DNA of 64,000 nt from the NCBI GenBank assembly GCA_030148225.1, contig JASBTX010000002.1, positions 62,001 to 126,000 on the forward strand, in the 5' to 3' direction. The notes below the pieces were generated by a model. That model was given only the letters and a program-made list of their open reading frames with translations, was not told the DNA's origin and made no database searches. The DNA is from Paracoccaceae bacterium. GTDB taxonomy: Bacteria; Pseudomonadota; Alphaproteobacteria; Rhodobacterales; Rhodobacteraceae. Positions 58,327 to 64,000 of the stretch are shown in pieces. The position numbers and the translations under genes are program-made. Position 1 is the stretch's first letter. The number at the start of each line of letters is the position of its first letter.

Positions 58327-59297
58327 AGGTTCACATTCTGGATGACTGGTTCGACACGCTGCGCGGCCTGCCCTGTTTCGACCTTCTGAAGGGCCATGAT
58401 GTCACGGTCTGGACGGATCACGAGCCCGACCCCGAAAAACTGGCCGCGCGTGTCAGCGAAGCGGAGGCGCTGGTCCTCTTTCGCGAGCGCACGCGTATCG
58501 GGGCCGATCTCTTGCAGCGCCTGCCGCATCTGAAGCTGATCTCGCAACGCTCGGTCTATCCGCATGTCGATGCGGATGCCTGCACTGAAAACGGCGTTCT
58601 TCTTTGTTCGAACATGCATTCCGACACGCCCTCTTACGCGGCGGCGGAACTGACGCTGGGGCTGATGCTGGCCAGTTTCCGGCAGATCCCCGAACAATCT
58701 GCGGCTATCCGGTCCGGCAACTGGCAAATGGGCGTCGGGCGCACGCTGCGCGGGCGGGTGCTGGGGCTATATGGCTATGGTCGTATCGCACGGGCCGTGG
58801 CCGGGTATGCCCGCGCCATCGGCATGAATATTCAGTGGTGGGCGTCCGAGGCCGGTCGCCAGCGCCTGCGGCAGGATCAGGCGCGGGTTGCCGACAGCCG
58901 CGAGGCGTTTTTCGCCACCTCCGATATTGTCAGCGTTCACGTACGGCTTAAGCCGGAAACGCGCGGGATCATCACCGCCGCCGATCTGGCGGCGATGCGC
59001 GACCGGGCGCTTTTCGTCAACACCTCGCGCGCGGGGCTGGTGGCCCAAGGCGCGCTGGAGGCCGAGATTGCGCGCGGGCGCATTCACGCCGCGGTTGACG
59101 TGTTCGAGGCCGAGCCACTGCGCGATACGACCCATCCGCTGCTGACGCATCCGAATGTGCTGGCCACCCCGCATATCGGCTATGTGACCGAGGATGAATT
59201 TGACCTGCAGTTCACGGATATATTTGACCAGATCAACGCCTATGCCGGGGGCGCGCCCATTCACATGATCAATCCCGAGGTCTGGGCGTCGGACTGA
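58323..59297 (+). CDS. D-2-hydroxyacid dehydrogenase
   Basis: This 324-aa NAD-dependent enzyme has the Rossmann motif GLYGYGRIARAV near residue 150, the catalytic Arg in HVRLKPETRG, Glu in VDVFEAEPL and His in TPHIGYVTEDE. It reduces 2-keto acids or oxidises D-2-hydroxy acids. It ends the operon that starts with the TctC-like gene or with the internal GntR-type site. Confidence 0.92.
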   Translation: MKVHILDDWFDTLRGLPCFDLLKGHDVTVWTDHEPDPEKLAARVSEAEALVLFRERTRIGADLLQRLPHLKLISQRSVYPHVDADACTENGVLLCSNMHSDTPSYAAAELTLGLMLASFRQIPEQSAAIRSGNWQMGVGRTLRGRVLGLYGYGRIARAVAGYARAIGMNIQWWASEAGRQRLRQDQARVADSREAFFATSDIVSVHVRLKPETRGIITAADLAAMRDRALFVNTSRAGLVAQGALEAEIARGRIHAAVDVFEAEPLRDTTHPLLTHPNVLATPHIGYVTEDEFDLQFTDIFDQINAYAGGAPIHMINPEVWASD

Positions 59298-59394
59298 ACG
59301 GGCCTGTAGGCGGGCACGGATTTTTTCCTTAGCATTGGCGTGCAGAATACTGAAAATATTCATATATTCTTGTTCTTTTGCGGCGCGCAAGCCG

Positions 59395-60528
59395 TCAATT
59401 TGGGCCGCATTCCCGAATAGAACCGAGATCGGATGACAGCCGAAAGAGGTTGCCGGGGCCGGGGCGCGCAAGGTCCGGCCTGCCGATCAGGTTGGCGGGG
59501 TGGGTGATGGCCGCCTGCAATGCGTCTTCGAGGCTGATATGGCAACGCCGGACCAGCGTCCGGATGGCCAGCGTCAGATCCATATCCGCGCCCGCGAGCG
59601 TACCGTCCGCCAGCGTCAGCCTGCCATTTGAGCGTCGGATGACACGTCCGCCCAGCGTGAATTCCGTCTGATCCGTGCCCGCCACCGCCATGGCGTCGCT
59701 GACCAGAAACAGCCGACCCGGCCCCGATTTGGCCGCCCACGCGATGGCCATCGTGTCGGGGTGTACATGCACCCCGTCGGCAATCAGCCCGGCAGAGACC
59801 CCCGGCGCGGACAATACGGCGCCGACAAGCCCCGGTTCCCGGCTGGCAAGCGGGCTCATCGCGTTGAAGAGATGGGTGGCCAGACCTGCCCCGGCGGCGA
59901 AATAGCGGCGGCAGGTCTGGTAATCGGCGTCACTATGGCCAAGCGATACCAGAACGCCCGCCTGCGCCAGACGGGATACCTGATCCTCGGTCACGCTTTC
60001 GGGTGCGAGGGTCACCATCAGGACCGGCAGCGATGCAGCGGCAGCGATCAGCTGATCCAGATCGGCCGCCGCCATCGGGCGGATCAGCCGGGCCTCATGC
60101 GCGCCCCGACGCGCCAGAGAGAGATGCGGCCCTTCAAGGTGCAGACCGGCCACGCCGGAAATGCCCGCCGCCTGCGTTGAAATCACCGCATCAATTGCCG
60201 CGCGCGTCTTGTCGGGCGTGTCGGTGATCAGCGTCGGCAGGATGGCGTTTGTACCAAGCCCGCGATGCGCCCTGGCCATGATATCCAGCGTCCGTGGCGA
60301 TGGATCATCGTTGAACATCACCCCGCCGCCGCCATTGACCTGAAGATCCACATAGCCCGGCATCAGGACGTCACCCGCCAGATCGCGTGTCGTTCCGTCC
60401 CCCGCAACCGATGTTTGAGCGTCAGCGCGCGCCACCCTACCATCGGCAAGGTGCAGCGTGCCGGGCGGATGCAGCTGCTGACCGTCAAAGAGGCGGGCGT
60501 TCAGGAATATCCGTGGTGCGCCGGTCAC
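59395..60528 (-). CDS. nagA: N-acetylglucosamine-6-phosphate deacetylase
   Basis: This 377-aa metalloenzyme of the amidohydrolase superfamily removes acetate from GlcNAc-6-phosphate. Metal ligands are in LHLEGPHL (Glu), SLGHSDADY (His) and ATHLFNAM (His), and the catalytic Asp is in FLVSDAMA. The start is a GTG that overlaps the stop of the upstream kinase gene. The pair would channel GlcNAc through GlcNAc-6-phosphate. Confidence 0.93.
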   Translation of the reverse strand: MTGAPRIFLNARLFDGQQLHPPGTLHLADGRVARADAQTSVAGDGTTRDLAGDVLMPGYVDLQVNGGGGVMFNDDPSPRTLDIMARAHRGLGTNAILPTLITDTPDKTRAAIDAVISTQAAGISGVAGLHLEGPHLSLARRGAHEARLIRPMAAADLDQLIAAAASLPVLMVTLAPESVTEDQVSRLAQAGVLVSLGHSDADYQTCRRYFAAGAGLATHLFNAMSPLASREPGLVGAVLSAPGVSAGLIADGVHVHPDTMAIAWAAKSGPGRLFLVSDAMAVAGTDQTEFTLGGRVIRRSNGRLTLADGTLAGADMDLTLAIRTLVRRCHISLEDALQAAITHPANLIGRPDLARPGPGNLFRLSSDLGSIRECGPN

Positions 60529-61391
60529 AGGTGAAACCCGTCGGCGAACGCGCGGGCCAGTGCAAGGGCACCGTCAATCGGTTCCTGCGCGGGCTTACGG
60601 ATCGCTGTTTGCATGTCATCGGGCAGGTAAGCTGCGTAATGCGGCCCGACGCCGCCGGTCAGGCAGATGGGCATCCCCGGCACCCAGCCCAGAGCCGGCA
60701 AGGTGGCGGCAATCGCCGCTGCGGCCTCTTGCATGGCCGTGCGGGCCAGCGCGTCGCCTTTTGCCGCATGCCCGGTGACCAAAGGTGCGATGGCGCCCAG
60801 CGCGGCGGGATCGGCCCTGCCCGCAAAGGCGACGATCCCATCTGCACCGCCGTAACGCGTCAGCAGGTCCCCGGACATGGCCGATGGGGCGGCCAGCCCG
60901 TCAATGGTGGCCAGCGCAAGCGAAAGCGCCCTGCGCCCCAGGTTTTGCGCCGATGCCTCGTCACCCAGCACCGGCCCCCAGCCCCCGGCAAAGCGCATGC
61001 TGCCCCCGGACTGGGCGGCAAGGAACGAGCCGGTGCCGCAATGCGCGATCATACCGTCATCCGGCCCCAGCGCCCCGCGCAGCGCCGCCGGACGATCATC
61101 GGTGATCTGCGCCCGCCTAAGCGGTAAGGCCGTTGACAGCCGTGTGCGGATTTCAGCGCCCGTCACGCCGGCCAGCCCGATATGGGCAGGCATATCGGCC
61201 AGCGCCCCGGGCGGCAGTCCGGCGGCGTCGGCAAGGCGCGTGAGACCCGCGCGGACCTCGCCAAGCGCGCCCTCGAAATCACTCGACACATTTGCGGGGC
61301 CTGCCCCGGCCCGCCAGACCGAACGGCCATCATCCAGCGCCAGACGGCAATGCGTACCGCCGCCATCGACGGCGATAACAGGAGTTTTCAT
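60525..61391 (-). CDS. BadF/BadG-type ATPase, probable N-acetylglucosamine kinase
   Basis: This 288-aa sugar-kinase-fold protein starts with the phosphate loop VIAVDGGGTHCRLAL and has a second ATP loop AHCGTGSFLAAQSGG and a third near CLTGGVGPHY. It lies upstream of nagA with a 4-bp overlap, so GlcNAc is the likely substrate. The ATG at 61391 is preferred over one four codons upstream. Confidence 0.87.
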   Translation of the reverse strand: MKTPVIAVDGGGTHCRLALDDGRSVWRAGAGPANVSSDFEGALGEVRAGLTRLADAAGLPPGALADMPAHIGLAGVTGAEIRTRLSTALPLRRAQITDDRPAALRGALGPDDGMIAHCGTGSFLAAQSGGSMRFAGGWGPVLGDEASAQNLGRRALSLALATIDGLAAPSAMSGDLLTRYGGADGIVAFAGRADPAALGAIAPLVTGHAAKGDALARTAMQEAAAAIAATLPALGWVPGMPICLTGGVGPHYAAYLPDDMQTAIRKPAQEPIDGALALARAFADGFHL

Positions 61392-61487
61392 GGATTCGCC
61401 CATGAAAATATCTTTAGAAAACCTGATATCGGAACAGAAGGCCCGATTATGGCGCAAGCGGCAATCAGGTGATCGGATGCGCGCCCG

Positions 61488-62699
61488 TCAGCCGGCCCGG
61501 ACGTCGTCGACGATCCGGGTGAATTCCCCGTCGGTCAGCGTGTCGCGCTTTTCGATCCCCTTTTGCTTGACCCGCGTCAGAATCTCGGCCGACTGGTCAT
61601 CGGTAATCTCGCCCAGACCCAGTTCGCCCATCTTGTAGACGACCGAGGCCTTGCTGCTTTTCTTGCCCAGCACAACCTCGCCCGACCGGCCGGTAAAGGC
61701 CGGATGGGTACCGAACATCACGAGCGGATCATTCATGACATACTGAATGCCGATGCCGCTTTCGCGGATGAAATTGCCATAGCCCAGCACCGGCTTGTTA
61801 CGGGCAATCGGCACATTGGCGCGCTGCGACAGCAATTCGCCAAGTTCGGGCAGCTTGTCGAAACGGTAGCCGGTCTCGTAGCCATAAAGGAGGTCAAGGC
61901 CCAGCATCAGCTCTTCCAGTGCGGCGTTGCCCGTGCGTTCGCCCAGACCGTTGCCGCAGCTGTGGACCACCTCGGCCCCGGCGGTGACCGCCGCGAGTTC
62001 GGTGGCGACGCCCATGCCGAAATCATTATGAGTATGTATCTCGATGGGCAGGCCCGTCATCCCTTTGACCCAGCGCACCATGTACTTGATGGCCTCGGGC
62101 GTGGCGCAGCCCATCGTATCGACGATACCTATGGAATCGGGTGGGCTTTCGTTCATGATCGCGGTGCAGAGATCGGTCAGATCCTCGGGCCGTGCGCGCG
62201 TGGTATCATAGGGAAAGAACACGGCATAAAGCCCCTGTTCGCGCGCATAGTTGATGACGTCGCGGCTCTTTTCGAACACGTCGCGCCACGTCCAGCCAAA
62301 CTGCGTTACCAGTTTCGGATAGCCAATCGGCACTTCGATCACCACGCCATCCGCGCCGCATTCCAGCGCCATGTCGATATCGGCCTTCATCGCGCGCGCA
62401 AAGGTGAAGATCCTGGATTTCAGCCCCAGCTTTGAGATTTGCTTGATCGCCTCGGCATCCTGCGGCGAGACGGCGGGAAACCCGGCCTCCAGCCGCTCCA
62501 CGCCGACCTCGTCCATTTTTTGCGCGATGGCGATCTTGTCATCGATGGAAAAGACGACGCCGGGTGTCTGCTCACCGTCGCGCAGTGTCGCGTCATGTAT
62601 CTCGACCCGGGGTGGCAGCGCCAGTTCCTTGCGGACCTCCGGCGTGAAATTATACGGGCTGACCCACCATTTTCCGTCCTCGAAATAATTCTCGCGCAT
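61488..62699 (-). CDS. isopropylmalate/homocitrate/citramalate synthase family protein
   Basis: This 403-aa TIM-barrel enzyme has the HMGL-like signature DATLRDGEQTPGVVFS near residue 36, the metal-binding HTHNDFGMG and NGLGERTGNAALEE. It condenses acetyl-CoA or similar acyl-CoA with a 2-oxo acid, or runs a related lyase reaction. It lacks a C-terminal regulatory domain of full LeuA length. Context (amino-sugar genes downstream) does not define the substrate. Confidence 0.88.
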   Translation of the reverse strand: MRENYFEDGKWWVSPYNFTPEVRKELALPPRVEIHDATLRDGEQTPGVVFSIDDKIAIAQKMDEVGVERLEAGFPAVSPQDAEAIKQISKLGLKSRIFTFARAMKADIDMALECGADGVVIEVPIGYPKLVTQFGWTWRDVFEKSRDVINYAREQGLYAVFFPYDTTRARPEDLTDLCTAIMNESPPDSIGIVDTMGCATPEAIKYMVRWVKGMTGLPIEIHTHNDFGMGVATELAAVTAGAEVVHSCGNGLGERTGNAALEELMLGLDLLYGYETGYRFDKLPELGELLSQRANVPIARNKPVLGYGNFIRESGIGIQYVMNDPLVMFGTHPAFTGRSGEVVLGKKSSKASVVYKMGELGLGEITDDQSAEILTRVKQKGIEKRDTLTDGEFTRIVDDVRAG

Positions 62700-62883
62700 T
62701 CGCCATCTCCCGCAGTCTTCGCCTTGGCATTTCTGTCGATAAATTTAGATTTGTCAATAAAATAACGATATTATTTTGCAATACCCGGAAACATCAGATT
62801 TTTGGCCCTGCCGTGCCAAAACCTGTTCCAGAACCAGCATAACCATCTGTTATCAATTGATATTATTGAGGCAAACGCAACGC

Positions 62884-64000
62884 TCAGGCATCGCTCTGCG
62901 ACCACCAGTCCCGGGGGCGCAGGCGGCGCGCGCGTTTGCCGCGCCCGTCCAGCCAGAGCGCCAGACGGCGCAGTGGTGACAGCGCAAGACGCAGCCAGAG
63001 CCGGTTGCGTACGCGGCCGAAATCCCGGTTGAAGGGGCAGACCCGCATGCAGATCGCGCAGTCCGAGCGCAGCTTGGCCCAATAGCCGAAACAGGCGGCT
63101 GCATCCGATGTCCATTTGCGCACCCCGCCGATGGCCGAAATATCCGCACTGTCGCTGACCGCCCTCTCGCCAAACGGCAGGGCCTTGGGCGGACAGGCTT
63201 CGGCACAGCGGGTGCAGATGTCGCAAAACGCCCCGACACCGATCTTGCCACCCCGATCATGGGCAAGGGGCAGATCGGTGAATATCTTGGAAAACCGGAC
63301 GCGCGGCCCGAATTCAGGCGTGATGACCAGCTGATTGCGCGCATATTCCCCCAGCCCCGCCTTGATCGCGTAGGGGATCACCAGCGCGGTATCATTCATC
63401 GACGGCACGGCCTGATAGCCCAGGTTGCGGATATAGGCGGCAAGCTGCATGACGATGGCGGCCTCGTGCGAATATTCGCGCCCGGTCGCCGCCCCGGCAA
63501 GGGCCGATGGATAGGTCGCCACCAGTTCCCGGTCCATTTCATGCGCCATGACAATGACGCTCGTGATTGTCCCGGGCAGGTGATTGTCGATCTCTGAATA
63601 GTCGCGGGTGTCGACGCGGCTCTCGTAAAGCCAGCGGTCATCGAAATCGGTGATCCCGACCAGATCAGCCCCGAAAAAGCCACCGATGCGCTTGATCTCG
63701 GCGGCCATGCGCGCCGGGTCATCAACATCGACCTGTGTTTCGGCCACGGGCGTATCGGCGGCAATGGCGGCCTGAAACCCTTCGCGCCTTCCATCTGCGG
63801 CGCTGCGGTTGCTGATGATGTCCGAGACCAGCCAGCTGGCGTTTCTGAGGGCAAAGTCGCGTTGGCGGAACCCGTCACCTTTGCGGTAGGTGGCCTGCAT
63901 GCGGTAGCTTGCGAAAAACGCATCCGTCTCGTCCGTGCGGATGCGGTCATCCCAGAAGGCGCGGGTAAAGATGTCGTTGCGCTGTCGGAACGGCGCGAAA
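62884..64000 (-). CDS. reductive-dehalogenase-like double 4Fe-4S protein (partial at window edge)
   Basis: The frame is open to the right edge and begins inside a domain (APFRQRNDIFTRAFWDD), so the N-terminus is missing. The core has a reductive-dehalogenase/QueG-like fold region (FFGADLVGITDFDDRWLYE, then AAYIRNLGYQAVPS). Two [4Fe-4S] motifs follow: CDICTRCAEACPPKALPF and CAICMRVCPFNRDFG. It ends soon after the second cluster, so it lacks the C-terminal flavin and ferredoxin reductase modules of self-sufficient dehalogenases. Catalytic activity is uncertain. Confidence 0.75.
   Translation of the reverse strand, partial: FAPFRQRNDIFTRAFWDDRIRTDETDAFFASYRMQATYRKGDGFRQRDFALRNASWLVSDIISNRSAADGRREGFQAAIAADTPVAETQVDVDDPARMAAEIKRIGGFFGADLVGITDFDDRWLYESRVDTRDYSEIDNHLPGTITSVIVMAHEMDRELVATYPSALAGAATGREYSHEAAIVMQLAAYIRNLGYQAVPSMNDTALVIPYAIKAGLGEYARNQLVITPEFGPRVRFSKIFTDLPLAHDRGGKIGVGAFCDICTRCAEACPPKALPFGERAVSDSADISAIGGVRKWTSDAAACFGYWAKLRSDCAICMRVCPFNRDFGRVRNRLWLRLALSPLRRLALWLDGRGKRARRLRPRDWWSQSDA

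Noticed and set aside
59340-59370. GAATA-N7-TATTC repeat between convergent genes
   Set aside because: Arms are only 5 bp in an AT-rich stretch and no T-run of the right placement follows, so it was not called a terminator.

Overview
The window reads as a chromosome or large-replicon segment of an alphaproteobacterium, most likely of the order Rhodobacterales (Roseobacter/Paracoccus type). It is GC-rich, genes are packed with ATGA/GTGA overlaps, and the gene families are typical of that group: TRAP and tripartite-tricarboxylate transporters, DUF1989-GcvT fusions, DUF3141, an AniA-like NirK and an RquA-like methyltransferase. No rRNA or tRNA gene, CRISPR array or intact mobile element was seen. 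No database search was run; all family names come from reading motifs.

Region 1 (1-9.6 kb) holds lipid and ketone-body genes: an endonuclease/exonuclease/phosphatase protein, a patatin-like phospholipase, an acetoacetate decarboxylase, a broken acetate kinase gene beside DUF2933, DUF3141 and DUF5676 genes, an EamA exporter, a cyclopropane-fatty-acid synthase and an FAD oxidoreductase with a Cys/His tail. Region 2 (9.8-15.7 kb) is a respiratory and metal block on the minus strand: a secreted EF-hand protein, a 43-aa membrane peptide, an RquA-like methyltransferase, a DUF2231-like membrane protein, an ethylbenzene-dehydrogenase-related heme-binding-type protein, a copper nitrite reductase (NirK), a small sigma-region-4-like protein and an ECF sigma factor with a Cys-rich metal-binding-type tail.

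Region 3 (16.05-24.9 kb) is the most unusual part. Eight overlapping plus-strand genes encode a complex-I-like machine: NuoA, then a 707-aa fusion protein, then NuoH, J, K, L, M and N. NuoE, F, G, I and a separate NuoC are absent. In the fusion, a NuoB-like domain without its iron-sulfur cysteines and a NuoD-like domain without its quinone-site histidine are joined by three heavy-metal-binding modules (CPMHPEV...CPxCGM) and His-rich linkers. The antiporter-like subunits keep most of their proton-path residues, and NuoJ is very rich in methionine. I infer an ion-translocating membrane arm whose redox module has been replaced by a metal-binding one, probably for copper. The ECF sigma gene is divergent from it across a 371-bp regulatory region.

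Region 4 (24.9-26.5 kb) is a scar: a decayed IS481-type transposase, AT-rich inverted repeats and one small membrane protein gene. Region 5 (26.5-39.3 kb) is an eleven-gene minus-strand catabolic operon: a TRAP transporter, a spermidine/putrescine-type ABC transporter, a glutamine-synthetase-like ligase, an aldehyde dehydrogenase, an iron alcohol dehydrogenase and an N-formylglutamate-amidohydrolase-like enzyme, with a divergent RpiR regulator. The set suggests gamma-glutamylation and oxidation of an amine or amino alcohol. Region 6 (39.4-41.1 kb) has an Fnr-type box ahead of a small secreted protein and a periplasmic beta-propeller.

Region 7 (41.2-59.3 kb) is a mosaic of carbohydrate and organic-acid catabolism: two LacI regulators with palindromic operators, a kinase-like protein plus an enolase paralogue with altered active site, a DUF1989-GcvT protein, a DUF1045 protein, an SMP-30 lactonase, a TctDE-like two-component system, a TctC/TctA-TctB transporter, an isopropylmalate/tartrate-dehydrogenase-type enzyme, a PrpF-type isomerase and a 2-hydroxyacid dehydrogenase. 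Region 8 (59.4-64 kb) has an amino-sugar pair (NagA and a BadF-type kinase), an isopropylmalate/homocitrate-synthase-type enzyme and a reductive-dehalogenase-like ferredoxin protein cut by the window edge.
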